A DNA stretch of 64,000 nt from Homarus americanus (lineage: Eukaryota; Arthropoda; Malacostraca; Decapoda; Nephropidae). Both the position numbers and the translations under genes were made by a program. Shown one piece after another: positions 13,704 to 24,529 of the stretch (position 1 is its first letter; each line of letters opens with the position of its first letter). The DNA lies in assembly GCF_018991925.1 (NCBI RefSeq), contig NW_024754898.1:32501-96500 (forward strand), written 5' to 3'. The notes below the pieces were generated by a model. It saw only the letters and a list, made by a program, of their open reading frames with translations. It ran no database searches and was not told the origin of the DNA.

Positions 13704-14375
13704 ATAAATAATAAAAATAATTAACGGTTTATTGAGAAAGTTCTGCAGCCCGAAGGCTGAAAATATACATTGGACAAAAATTAGTTATTACATACAAAGG
13801 CAAGGGGTGGGTGGGTGGGTCGTTTAACAAAAGCTTTCATTAATGAAAGAAGAAGGAACATGAATTGAACATACAAATTATTATAGTTTACAGCTGATGG
13901 ACCGGGCTGGTCTCTTGCCATACTGTGTGAGGTCACATAGGCCTCGTGGTTCAGTAACTCGTCCTCGCGTGTTGATATGAAGGACCTCACGTGGTCATGG
14001 CGACACCGAGTGGTGTGGTGTTCACGTGGTGCAGTAACTCGTCCGTAGGTGTTGATATGAAGGACCTCAAGGGGTCATGGCGACACCGAGTGGTGTGGTG
14101 TTCACGTGGTGCAGTAACTCGTCTGTAGGTGTTGATATGAAGGATCTCACGTGGTCATGGGGACACCTTATGGTGTGGTGTTCACGTGGTGCAGTAACTA
14201 ATTCGTAGGTGTTGATATGAAGGACCTAACGTGGTCATGGGGACACCTTGTGGTGTGGGGTGGTGTCACAGTACCTCACCCTGCTGGGTGGTGTTGTGTT
14301 ATCTCCTAGTCAGGTGTGAAGCCGACCCACTGTTGTTCCCATGGTGGACTGATTAGCACCTCCTGGTCACCTCCT
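13700..14375 (-). mobile_element. Non-autonomous retroelement, copy 2 (minus, 5'-truncated)
   Basis: It shares the 3' end with copy 1: (ATT)n tail, AATAAA at plus 13,728-13,733, then TTCTGCAGCCCGAAGGCTGA. The central array differs: an exact 80-bp unit whose landmark GGA(C/T)CT lies at 13,982, 14,062, 14,142 and 14,222. The homology ends near 14,375, where copy 1 would continue with its palindrome-to-5' segment, so this copy is 5'-truncated. A TG-rich tract (14,374-14,408) borders that end. Confidence 0.8.
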
Positions 14376-14408
14376 GTGTGTGAGTGTGTGTGTGTGTTTG
14401 TGTGTGTG

Positions 14409-14999
14409 TAAAGATGTAAAGATAATAATAAATCTAAAATCACGTCAGGTTTTAAAGCAAAGTTGGAAAAAGCAAACTTCCAAAATTGGCGGAGATAATT
14501 CAACTCGAGGCCTCAGTGTCACCGCTTGTGTGGGTAATGAGATAAATAATGATAACATAATCGACCCACCAAGAACAAGCAAAACATGTTCTCTCTGTTG
14601 ACCATTAACGGGGAACAAGAACAAACAAGACTAGTAAAGTGTTATTAGCGAGCAAGATGGAGGAACTGAGGCAATATAACGAAAAAAAATAAAATATCTA
14701 TCCTGAACTATTTCTTTAAGATGAAACCCGGCTGGAAATGTTGTCATGAAAATCCCAAAAGATCCTGAAATGAAATTAACTTGATAATGTGAGAGAGAAA
14801 ACACTTTTATGGTGCAGCCTCTCCTAACCGGTCCAACCCTGACAGCCATCACAGATATAGACGCGAGCTGGAGTGAAACTGGATACAACATTAAACCAAA
14901 TATAACACAGCCAGAAGAGAGAGCCTTCAGTCATAGATGAATTACCGTCTTGTGTTATTGCTCGTCCATCACGAAGAAACATTTCTAAATCGGCAATTG

Positions 15000-15000
<1 letters not shown>
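14409..15000. other. Anonymous DNA
   Basis: No recognised gene. Short frames on both strands without domains. It leads into a (TG)n run at 15,003-15,033. Confidence 0.5.
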
Positions 15001-15037
<37 letters not shown>

Positions 15038-15046
15038 AGTGCTTGA

Positions 15047-18000
15047 AGAGTGGGAGTAATGAGTGAGGGTACTGTGGAGTGAGAGTACTGAGGAGTGAGA
15101 GTACTGAGGAGGGGGTGTACTGAGGAGTGAGAGTACTGAGCAGTGAGGGTACTGAGGAGTGAGAGTACTGAGGAGTGGGAGTACTGAGGAGTGAGAGTAC
15201 TGAGAAGTGAGAGTACTGAGGAGTGAGAGTACTGAGGAGTACTGAGGAGTGAGAATACTGAGGTGTGAGAGTACTGAGGAGTGAGGGTACTGAGGAGTGA
15301 GAATACTGAGGTGTGAGAGTACTGAGGAGTGGGTGTACTGAGGGTGGGTGTACTGAGGTCAGAGGTACTGAGGTGGTGCACAGGGTGAGGTGCTGAGGAG
15401 GTGGGGTGATGAGGTGAGTACTGAGGTGGGGTGCTGAGGAGGTGAGGGTGAGAGTACTGAAGGGTGAGTGTTACTGAGGAGTGAGGGTAATGCGGGTGGG
15501 GTACTGAGGGTGAGGTTACTGGGTGGGAGTACTGAGGAGGTGGGGAGTGCGGTGATTGAGGGTGAAAGGACGGAGGTACTGAGGGGTGAGGTACTGAGTG
15601 AGAGTGCCTGAGGAGTGAGGGTAATGAGGTGTTTTGGGGGTGGTACAGAGTGGGTGTACTGAGGGAGTGAGGGGTACTGAGGGTGGGGTGTGCACTGAGG
15701 TGAGGGTGCTGAGGGTGACAGTACTGAGGGTGGGTGTACTGAGGGGTGAGGGTACTGAGGGCGAGGGGTGCCTGAGGGGTGGTGCTGAGGGTGAGGTGCT
15801 GAGGGGGTGGGTGTACTGAGGTGGGGGTTACTGAGGGTGGGGTGCTGAGCCCGGTGGGGGTGCACTGAGGGTGAGGGGTGCGGTGAGAGTGCCTGAGGTG
15901 AGAGTACTGAGGTGAGGGTACTGAGGGTGAAATTACTAGGGAGTGGCTTTTGAGGGTGGTGTACTGAGGTGAGAGTACTTACTGAGGTGGTGCTGAGGAG
16001 TGGGTGTACTGAGGTGAGTACTGAGGAGTGGGTGTACTGAGGTAGAGTGCACTGAGGGAGTGAGAGTGAGTGAGGAGTAAGAGTGCACTGAGGAGTGAGG
16101 GGTACACGAAGGGTGAGAGTACTGAGGTGGGTGTACTGAGGTGAGGTACTGAGGGGTGGGGTACTGAGGGGTGAGGTACTGAGTAGTGGGTGTACTGAGG
16201 GTGAGAGTACTGAGGTGAGTACAGAGGAGTAGGAGTGCACTAAGGGAGTGAGGGTACTGAGGAGTGTGAGTGCTGGGGTGGTGTACTGAGGTGGGGGGTA
16301 CTGAGGAGTGGGGTACTGAGGTGGTACTGAGGTGGATTGTACTGAGGGTGGGTGCTGAGGGTGAGAGTGCTGTGAGGTGAGAGTACTGAGGGGTGGGTGT
16401 GCTAAGGTGAGGGTTACTGAGGTGAGGTACTGAGGAGTGGGTGTACTGAGGGGTGAGAGTGCCTGAGGGGTGAGTACTGAGGGTGAGAGTGCTGAGGGTG
16501 GGGGTACTGAGGGTGAGGGGTACTGAGGGAGGAGATTACTGAGGGGTGGGAGTGCTGGGTGAGGAGTGCTCAGGGTGAGAGTACTGAGGGGTGAGGGTGC
16601 TGAGGGGTGGGAGTACTGAGGGAATGAGAGTGCTGAGGGAGTGGGTGTGCCTGAGGTGGGGTGCTGAAATTGAGAGTACTGAGGGTGAGAGTACTGAGGA
16701 GTGGGTGTACTGAGGAGTGAGGTACTGAGGTGAGGTGTACTAGGGTGAAGAGTACTGAGGGGTGGGAGTGTGCTGAGGGTGGGTGTGCTGAGGGGTGAGA
16801 GTACTGAGGTGAGAGTGAGGGGTGTGTACTGAGGTGGGGGTGCACTGAGGGGGTGAGGTGAGAGTGCTGAGGGTGGGTGTGCCGAGGGGAGTGAGGTACT
16901 GAGGGTGAGGTACTGAGGGTGGTGCTGAGGGTGAGAATGTGCTGAGGGAGTGAGTGCTAGGGAATGGGTGTGCTGAGGTGGGTGTACTGAGGTGGGGAGT
17001 GCTGAAGGTGGGCCGCGCAAGGGTTGGGGGTACTGAGGGTGAGGAAGTGCGGGGTGAGGGGTACTGAGGAGGAGATTACTGAGGGTGAGGTACTGGTGAG
17101 GTATAGGGGTGAGAGTACTGAGGGTAGAGTGCTACTGAGGAGTGAGGGTGCAGGAGGGGGCTGGGTGAGAGGTACTGAGTGAGAGTGCTCAGGGTGTGAG
17201 AGTGCACTGAGAGGTGAGTACTGAGGGGAGTGAGGTGCAGGGTGAGGGGTACTGAGGAGGGAGATTACTGAGCTGTGTGAGGTACACAGGTAGAGAGTAT
17301 GAGTGAGAGTACTGAGGAGTGGGGTACTGAGGAGTGGGAGTACTGAGGAATGGGGAAATTACTGAGGAGTGGGTGTACTGAGGTGGGGTACTGAGGTGAG
17401 AGTGCACTGAGGAGTGAGAGTGCTGAGGAGTGGGTGTACTGAGGGTGGTGGGGGAGTGCTGAGGTGGGGAGTACTGAGGGAGTGGGGAGTGCTGAGGGTG
17501 AGGTACTGAGGGTGGGTGTACTGAGGGGTGAGGTGCTGGGGGTGGGGAATTACTGAGGGGGTGGGTGTACTGAGGTGAGGGGTACTGAGGGTGAGAGTGC
17601 GGTGAGAGTACTGAGGTGGGTGTATTGAGGTGAGAGTACTGAGGTGAGAGTACTGAGGGGGCAGGGTACTGAGGGTGGGAATGCTGAGGGGTGAGAGTGC
17701 CTAAGAATGCGTTGTACTGAGGGTGGGTGTACTGAGGGGTGAGGAGTACTGAAGGTTGGGTGTACACTGAGGGAGTGAGAGTGCTGAGGGAGTGGGTGTA
17801 CTGAGGGGTGGGTGTAATGAGAGGAGTGAAGAGTACTGAAGAGTGGGTGTACTGAGGGGTGAGAGTACTGAGGTGAGGGAGTACTGAGGGAGTGCTGGGT
17901 GTGTACTGAGGGAGTGGGTGTAATGAGGGTGAAGTACTGAAGAGTGGGTGTACTGAGGGTGAAATTACTGAGGTGGGAGTACTGTGAGAATTGAGAGTGC

Positions 18001-18720
18001 TGAGGGTGGGTGTACTGAGGGTGAGGGTGCGAGGGTGAAGGTACTGAGGTGAGGTACTGAAATTGAGAGTACTGAGGGTGAGGGGTACTGAGGGTGTAGA
18101 GTGCACTGAGGGTGTGGGGTGCACTGATTGAGGGGTACTGAGGGTGTAAGGAGTAATGAGGGTGAGAGTGCTGAGGGTGAGAGTGCTGAGGGTGGAGTGT
18201 ACTGAGTGAGGGTACTGAGGTGGTACAGGGGTGGTACTGAGGAGTGGGAGTGCTAGTGGGTGTACTGAGGTGAGAGTGCTGAGGAGTGAGGTACTGAGAA
18301 GTGTTAAGATACTGGGGTGAGGGTACTGAGTGGGGTACTGAGGAGTGGTACTGAGGGTGAGAGTGCCTGAGGTGGGTGTGCTACTGAGGGGTGTTGAGGG
18401 CAGGGGTGAGGGTACTGAGGTTATGGTGCTGAGGGAGTGGGGTACTGAGGAGGGAAGAGTGCTGAGGGTGAGGGAACTACTGAGGAGGGAGAGTACTGAG
18501 GAGTGAGAGTACTGAGGAGTGAGAGTACTGAGGAGTGAGGGTTCAGAGGAGTTATGGTACTGAGGAGTGAGGGTACTGAGGAGGGAGAGTACTGAGGAGT
18601 GAGGGAACTGAGGAGTGAGGGTACTGAGGAGTTATGGTACTGAGGAGTGAGGGTACTGATTGAGGGTGATGGGTGAGGGTACTGATTGAGGGTAATGGGT
18701 GAGGGTAATGGGGGCTGAGG
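15047..18720. repeat. 16-bp minisatellite (GAGTGAGAGTACTGAG), about 3.7 kb
   Basis: The array consists of imperfect copies of GAGTGAGAGTACTGAG and variants GTGGGTGTACTGAG and GTGAGGGTACTGAG. AGTACT/GTACTGAG is the best-kept core. Both ends (15,047-15,360 and 18,480-18,660) are regular; the middle is full of single-base indels. The minus strand reads as a Ser/Thr/Pro/Gln repeat of 16 residues because a 16-bp unit returns to frame after three copies. The resulting open frames (up to 553 codons) carry no gene features. Confidence 0.95.
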
Positions 18721-19369
18721 GTATAACCAATACCCCTGAAAGATCAACAGTACGAGAGATGAAGTGACAATGAGAAAATTCTTAATAACAGCTACAATGA
18801 GTGATAACTGGTTGTAGGTTTCAGTATGGTGTTACACGTGCAGTACAGTGCAGTAGGTAATCACTGTATGTCGACAGCTAACACGACGATAATATAACTT
18901 TTTCTTCCAGATAAATACAATATATCCTGCCGTTATTCTTGGGTACGTTAAATCATCACAATTCACGAGCATCCCAATCCTGAATGAAAAAAAATCGTGA
19001 AGGATTTTTTTCTTCAGGTGCGACTAAACGCTGTCAATGGCCTCTTCTTGATTACTCTTGTATATTCGTCTTTTTTTTTAAATTAGAGAAACTCTGGTGT
19101 GGGTGAGGCGCGGGGCAGGTCCGGTGACGGGGAAGGTAACAGGTTCTATAAAGCAGACACAGCACTTGTCCTGACTCCTGAGGAGAGAGGGAGGACGACG
19201 GCTCACACCAAGTGTCAAGCTTGTTGCAATATTCACTTTTACAGACGAGGCAGTGTCAAAACAGAGGAGGGTGTAAACAGGTTTTGTTATGGTTGTAGCG
19301 TCCAGGTCACCACGTCGGCTGTGTGGGCACGTCGACCACAGCCCGCACTGCTAGCGCTGTATAAAAAGC
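18721..19369. other. Anonymous DNA
   Basis: Unassigned flank of the 16-bp minisatellite. T-rich stretches occur near 18,900-19,080. No recognised protein. Confidence 0.5.
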
Positions 19370-19577
19370 TACTGGATGTCATACAACACCTGGTGTCTGG
19401 ATAAGTGTTAAGAAATGTGTGAAATGATACTAGATGTCTTATGACGTGTGGTGTGTGGCCACGTGTTGAGAAATGTTGTTTAAAGTGGTAATGTACGTTA
19501 TAAAATGTGTGATGTGTGACCATATGTTTAAGAATACATAACGGGGTACTGGCTGTCCCACAATGCCTGGTGTGAGG
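19370..19577. repeat. Decayed tandem repeat of about 58-61 bp
   Basis: The phrase TACTGGATGTC and relatives recurs at 19,370, 19,428, 19,489 and 19,547. Each is followed by a CCTGGTGTC/GTGTGGTGTGTGG motif and a TGTTAAGAAAT-like motif. About 3.5 old units. Confidence 0.7.
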
Positions 19578-20195
19578 GGTGAAGCCAGCGGGTTCCCCTT
19601 CCTCCCTCTCTACCCTCCTGCGTGACATGAACAAGGCAGTAAACAATGAGGAGGAAGCTGACTCGGCGCGGCAGCCGTGACCGTCAGTAGCCCACTGCGC
19701 AGGCCAGGCCGGGGCTCCACCAGGTCAAGTTACCATCCTCTGTACATGCAACTCTTGTATACTGTGTACTTGTCCCTCCCCTTCCCTTTGATTGTCTGTC
19801 TGTCTGTTTGTCTTTTTGTTTTTCTCCTTTCTTCCTTCCCTTATCTGACTCCACACCCTCCTATGCCTTTCACACAGAGAGACACAAGGAATTGATTCTC
19901 CGGCCCGACATGAAAGGATAATTATTTAACAACTGCTCTGTCCTGCTAGCCAACACTCCTCATATACAGTGAGGGGGGACGCTGGCAGGTGTACACACTA
20001 GTAACATCGACCCTGAGACCTCTGTACCCAAGGGACTCAACAACAAAGGATCTCCGTACCAAGTGGAATCTGTTAGGACGGGTCTCTGCACCCAACATTC
20101 ACTACTGAAGGATCTCTCTATATGTGGCATCCAAAGAACTCTATGTCGAACTAAGTGTGGAAAAGATAATCTCTTATACTGAAAACGAATATAAG
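19578..20195. other. Anonymous DNA flanking the LINE 3' end
   Basis: It includes a pyrimidine-rich TGTCTGTTTGTC stretch near 19,795-19,840. No gene recognised. The 3' junction of the LINE lies near 20,195 but its exact base is not clear. Confidence 0.5.
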
Positions 20196-20266
20196 AAAAA
20201 AAGAACACATGAATGGAGGAAACTGCGGCGGGCTTATTGGCCCCTACTGAGCAGTCCCATTTACAC

Positions 20267-20990
20267 CTAGCCCCTATTGTTCATATATCCATCCAACCTA
20301 TGTTTGAAGCTATCCAGCGTATTCGAGTTAATGATGATATTTGGTAACCTGTTCCACTCGTTCACTACTCTATTTCCAAAGCAATGTTTACCTATTTCGC
20401 GCCTAAATCCAAATTTGTGTAATTTAAAACCATTGTTACGAGTTCGCTCCTGGTTGGATAGTTTGTGTACCTTTGTAATGACCCTTTGTTTAGCCCTGAC
20501 TTCCAGTGCAAATTAAGATGCTTTAACATGTCTCTGTATTCAAGGTTCCTTATGCCCGGGATTAGTCTTGTCATTCTCCTCTGAATTCCTTCCAAGGATT
20601 CTATATCCATTCTGCAATACGGTGACCAGAATTGAACTGCGTAATCCAAGTGAGGTCTCACAAGCGCAACATATAGTTTTAAGATGACCCCGCTAGTCTT
20701 GTAACTAACACTCCTTTGTATGAACCCAAGTACTTTATTAGCCTTATTTTGAGCAAATACACATTGTTTACTTGGCTAAAGATTCCTACTTATCATTGCT
20801 CCGAAATCTCTCTCGCAGTAGGATTTCTCAATAACATTGTTGTTCATCTGGTATCTGGTTTCCCTGTTTACATCTCCTATTCTGAGTACTTTACATTTGT
20901 CCACATTGAATTTCATCTGCCATTTTTCAGACCATTCGAAAAATTTGTTTAGATCTTCCTGTAGTTTTGCTGAGTCCTCGTCAGATTTAA
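20267..20990 (-). pseudogene. LINE ORF2 C-terminal region
   Basis: After the catalytic core the minus strand reads LNKFFEWSEKWQMKFNVDKC, RPHLDYAVQFWSPYCRMDIE, IQRRMTRLIPGIRNLEYRDM, and near the end NEWNRLPNIIINSNTLDSFK and HRLDGYMNNRG. It stops at a TAG (20,267-20,269). These are typical C-terminal signatures of CR1/Jockey-type ORF2 in arthropods. Frame breaks occur between about 20,470 and 20,720. The 3' UTR (20,195-20,266) is short, as usual in CR1. Confidence 0.9.
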
Positions 20991-22419
20991 TTACACGTCC
21001 TATTTAAGTGTCATCAGCAAATTTACTTATGTTGCTGTCTACGCCGATATCTATGTCGTTTATGTATATAATAAATAATAATGGTCCAAGTACTAAGCCT
21101 TGCGGAACTCCACTAGTGACGTTGCTCCAATTGGATTAAGGGCAGTTAATGCTCACTCGTTGTTTCCTGTCCTGTAACCACACCCTGATCCATTTTAGAA
21201 TATAACCTTTAATGCCATGAGCCTCCACTTTTCTTATTAGTCTTTCGTGGGGGACTCTGTCGAAGGCTTTGCTAAAGTCGAGATATACCACATCATAGTG
21301 CCCCTCGTCCACTGATTCGAAAACTGATGAAGAGAATGTTAATAGATTAGTTAGACATGAACGCCCGCTTGTGAAGCCATGTTGGGAATCATTGATCAAC
21401 TTGTGCTTCTTCAGGTGATTTCGAATAGAGTTTGAAATGATTGCTTCCAGTAATTTGCTTGCAATTGATGTTAGACTGATTTGATGGTAGTTAGAGGATG
21501 GTGATCTATCTCCCTTCTTGAAAATCGGTATTACATTCGCTATCCTCCAGGATTCTGGTAGTACACCCGTTTGTAAGGACATGATAAACAACTTTGTTTA
21601 GGGCATACTAAGCTCTTCCTTACATTCCTTTAATACTCTGGCAAATATCTCATCGAGACCTGGTGACTTATTAGGCTTTAGTTTGTCTATTTGCTTATTA
21701 ACATTGTTACTAGTCACTACTATGTCGCTTAATTTATTTTCTTCACTATCTCTGTATAGAGTCGGTGCCTCGGGTATCATGTTTAAATTTTCGGTGGTGA
21801 AAACTGTTGAAAAATATTTATTCAGATTATTGCTCATTTCTCCGTCGTTATCAGTTAGTTCGCCGGTATCTGCTGTATAGGTCCAATCTTTTCTCTTGTT
21901 TTAGTTTGATACATTTGATAGAATCCCTTGGGGTTTGACTTCGCCTCCCTTGCTACCTTCAGTTCATTATTCCTCATTGCTTTTCTTATCTCGGTCTTAA
22001 CCCTACCGGCCAATACCTTATAATAATCTCGGAGGTAAACTTCACCACGATTTATTCTCCTACCCATAGCCTTCCTTAGTCCAATAATATTCTTTAAATA
22101 ATTATTTGTCCATTTAGGGTCATTGTTGTTTGATCTGAGTTTTCTGTATGGTATGTTCTGCCTTTGTGCATTAAGAAACTCATTATTTAAGTTGTTGTGG
22201 AACTCGTCAACCTCAGATCTCGTGATCAGGTCATCCTCAACCGTCAGGTTTCCAGGTAAGGTGAGGTCACCCTCTGACTCTGTGGGTACATTGTGTGAGG
22301 TCACCTCATGTGAGGTCATGTAATTCACCCCCAAGCGTGATGCCCCTTCTCTCAGCTGCCTCTTCAAACTATCAAAGTTTGCCCTTCTGAAATCTGGGAC
22401 TTTAATGGAATTTTCCTTG
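20990..22419 (-). pseudogene. LINE ORF2 linker and reverse transcriptase domain, interrupted
   Basis: The linker region (about 21,880-22,370) carries the Lys/Arg-rich segment with YRKLRSNNNDPKW. The RT follows with KPNKSPGLDEI, ESWRIANVIPIFKKGDRSPS, FTSGRSCLTNL, VYLDFSKAFDRV (motif A Asp) and FADDT (motif C, 21,007-21,021). Lesions: frameshift near 21,880, TAA at 21,598, TAA at 21,136, and TAA immediately after FADDT at 21,004. The catalytic residues remain readable, so decay is moderate. Confidence 0.95.
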
Positions 22420-23222
22420 CGGCTGCCCTGAAATTCTAATTGAAATCTTATTTCCTTGTGATCGCTGTTAGCAAGTTAGTTCCCTACCTCAACATTACGA
22501 ATGACGTTTTCTCTGTTTGACAGAACTAAATCGAGCATATTATTACCCAGGGGGGGGTTCGGTTATATGTTGGCTTAGGAAACAGTCCTGGATTGTTTCA
22601 AGAAAATCCTCTGATTCTGAGTTACCTGTAAGGTCAATCCAATCTATTTGGCTGAAGTTAAAGTCGCCTACTATACAGACTTTGCTATGTATGGAAGCCC
22701 TGTGCATTTCATCCCAAATAAGTCCCTCATTAACTCTATCAAGATTAGGAGGTCTATGTATTATTCCTGTGATTAATTTTTCCCTACTATCTATTAATTC
22801 TATCCAAATTGTTTCTGTATTCCGCTCAGTTTTTATTTCCTTATTCCTTATCCCTGACATAGATTGCTACTCCGCCGTCTTTCCTAAACTGCCTATCTGT
22901 ATGGAATGTTTTTGTAACCTGCAATTTGGTATTCGACAGTTACCTCAGGTGAGTCTAGGTTCATCCATGTTTCTGTGAATGCTATTATATCGATTTTTTC
23001 GGTACATACCAACACCCTGATTTCATCCATTTTGTTTCTCATACTTCTACTTTTTGCATAGTAGACATTTAAGTTAGTCGTGTTCTGAGTCCTCTCCTTG
23101 TCGCGTTTAGGTTTTAACTCCCTGCCTAATTTAGTTTTGTCATCATTCCTAGCACAATTTCCATGTAAACTTTCACTTTGTTTACCCTCTCCCACTGCAG
23201 TCTCCTCCACCCCCGTGCTCAT
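22420..23222 (-). pseudogene. LINE ORF2 endonuclease domain (APE type), frameshifted
   Basis: A candidate ATG is at 23,222. Motifs in order: NVYYAKSRSMRNKMDEI (the usual N-x-N/R-S opening), IIAFTETWMN (catalytic Glu), then after a frameshift near 22,890 GGVAIYVRD, then IIHRPPN, VGDFN (catalytic Asp-Asn), and after a G-run frameshift near 22,550 NSDHKEI (catalytic SDH triad, 22,458-22,466). All endonuclease landmarks are present but spread over three frames. An in-frame TAA lies four codons before the SDH motif. Confidence 0.92.
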
Positions 23223-23227
23223 ATGTT

Positions 23228-23446
23228 CTCCGAGCAGTTTAAAGACTTCGACATCTTTTGAATTACCCTCTCGAGAGAGCCAGCCAGGGTTGCCACCCCA
23301 TCCCTAGACAGATGCACCCCATCCCTAGACAGATGCAACCCATCCCCAGCATAAATGTCCCTTCTGCCATAAAAGTTGTCCCAGTTGTCAATGAATGGGA
23401 CTGATATTGACTTGCAATATCTGTCAAGACGGCCAACGAAGTAACT
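23228..23446 (-). pseudogene. LINE ORF1 C-terminal remnant, SGNH/GDSL esterase-like
   Basis: The minus-strand frame reads VGRLDRYCKSISVPFIDNWD, then FYGRRDIYAGDGLHLSRDG and SLERVIQK. The D-GLH-(S/N)-G motif followed by a helix is the catalytic Asp-His end of the SGNH-hydrolase domain found at the end of ORF1 in CR1-like LINEs. A 21-bp tandem duplication (7 codons, HLSRDGV doubled) sits just after the DGLH motif. The N-terminal part is missing because the element is truncated here. Confidence 0.75.
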
Positions 23447-23457
23447 CTATGCCAACT

Positions 23458-23607
23458 GAGCTTTATACGGAAGGAGCTTTATACCGACGGAGCTTTATAC
23501 GGAAGGAGCTTTATACCGAAGGAGCTTTATACCGAAGGAGCTTTATACCGACGGAGCTTTATACCGAAGGAGCTTTATACCGAAGGAGCATTATACCGAA
23601 GGAGCGC
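23458..23607. repeat. 16-bp tandem array (GAGCTTTATACCGAAG)
   Basis: About nine copies of GAGCTTTATACCGAAG, with GACG and GGAAG variants alternating. It starts within about 12 bp of the LINE truncation point. The unit resembles the 17-bp GGAGCTCTAGACCACAA unit of the array downstream: same GAGCT core, same length class. Confidence 0.92.
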
Positions 23608-24025
23608 TGTCCCAAGAGCGTATCTTAAGAGCTCAGCATTAAAGTAACATTTTCCGAGTCTCGCAACCCAGCGTTATTATCAAATCCACGAAGCTTTAAT
23701 CCTAAACTCACAAGGCTAAAACCACCGAGGAGCTCTTGCCACGGGAGGTTACGAAGGAGCTCAGTACCACAAGGAGCTTTGGACACTGGAAGCTTAAGCT
23801 TAAGCTTAACCCATGGAATTGTAACTCAAGCTCTAATCCATAAGGACTCTAAACCCATGCAACTCTCGAGATAATATGCTCTTAACCCAAAGGAGTTCCA
23901 GACCGAAAGAGCTCTAAAAACCCACGGACCTTTAAAACCATGGAACTCTAAACCTAAAAAACTCTATATACAATACCTAAAACCTACGGAGCTCTAAATC
24001 TCAAGGAGCTCTTAAGCCCACGGAG
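23608..24025. repeat. Highly diverged GAGCTCTAAACC-type repeat
   Basis: Words such as GGAGCTCT, GAGCTCTAAA and CCCACGGA recur at irregular 16-20-bp spacing. Examples are GAGCTCTTGCCACGG, GAGCTTTGGACACTGG, AGAGCTCTAAAAACCCACGG and GGAGCTCTTAAGCCCACGG. It links the 23.46-kb and 24.53-kb arrays and looks like an older part of the same satellite. Confidence 0.7.
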
Positions 24026-24505
24026 CCAAAAAATAAAAAAATAAAAAATCCCGAGAGCGTTCTTTTAATTTTGGCGAGTGAAGAAGCCGAGGGCGTGAGT
24101 GAGGGGCTGTCTGCTGCCGACACAAACTAGCCATTACACCAAAATTAAGCTAATTTACTCCCCTAAAAAAAATATATATTAAAAAAAAATACGAACAGTT
24201 GTTGGACGGAGTTGAGTGCAGTTCCTTTGGCCAGCGATGTAGTGAGTAAAAAAAAAATAAAAAAAATAAAAAAATACAAATAAATACTTTAAATAAACAG
24301 CAACTTCTATATATATGGTTAAAGAAAATATATATGAACAAACTTTTAACTTAATTCCACTTTGTATTATAAGTTTTATTTAGTTTATTATATTCACTTT
24401 AACATTTTCTTAAACAATATATTGAATTTGTTGATATATATGTTTTAATAAATAATTCCATTTAACCTTTTGATATATGATATTTCCATAAACCGAAATA
24501 TCATA
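24026..24505. other. AT-rich insertion interrupting the GAGCTC satellite
   Basis: About 480 bp of strongly AT-rich sequence, with several A-runs around 24,030-24,050, 24,165-24,190 and 24,248-24,275, between two parts of the related satellite. No coding capacity and no terminal repeats that I can define. It may be an inserted element or unexpanded flank. Confidence 0.5.
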
Positions 24506-24529
24506 AGCAAACCAAAGTACTCTAGAGTC

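Larger units (their letters stand above)
20195..23446 (-). mobile_element. CR1-type non-LTR retrotransposon, minus strand, inactivated
   Basis: On the minus strand the domain order is: C-terminal end of an ORF1 SGNH-esterase-like domain, APE-type endonuclease, reverse transcriptase, C-terminal region, then a short 3' UTR. This is the architecture of CR1-group LINEs. The coding phase changes near 22,890, at a G-run near 22,550, and near 21,880. Stop codons occur at 22,476-22,478, 21,598-21,600, 21,136-21,138 and 21,004-21,006. The 5' end is lost exactly where the 16-bp GAGCTTTATACC array begins (23,458). It is a nearly full-length but dead copy. Confidence 0.93.

Noticed and set aside
19147..19160. 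TATAAAG as a promoter
   Set aside because: No TCAGT-type initiator at the expected 25-32 bp; surrounding sequence shows no gene.
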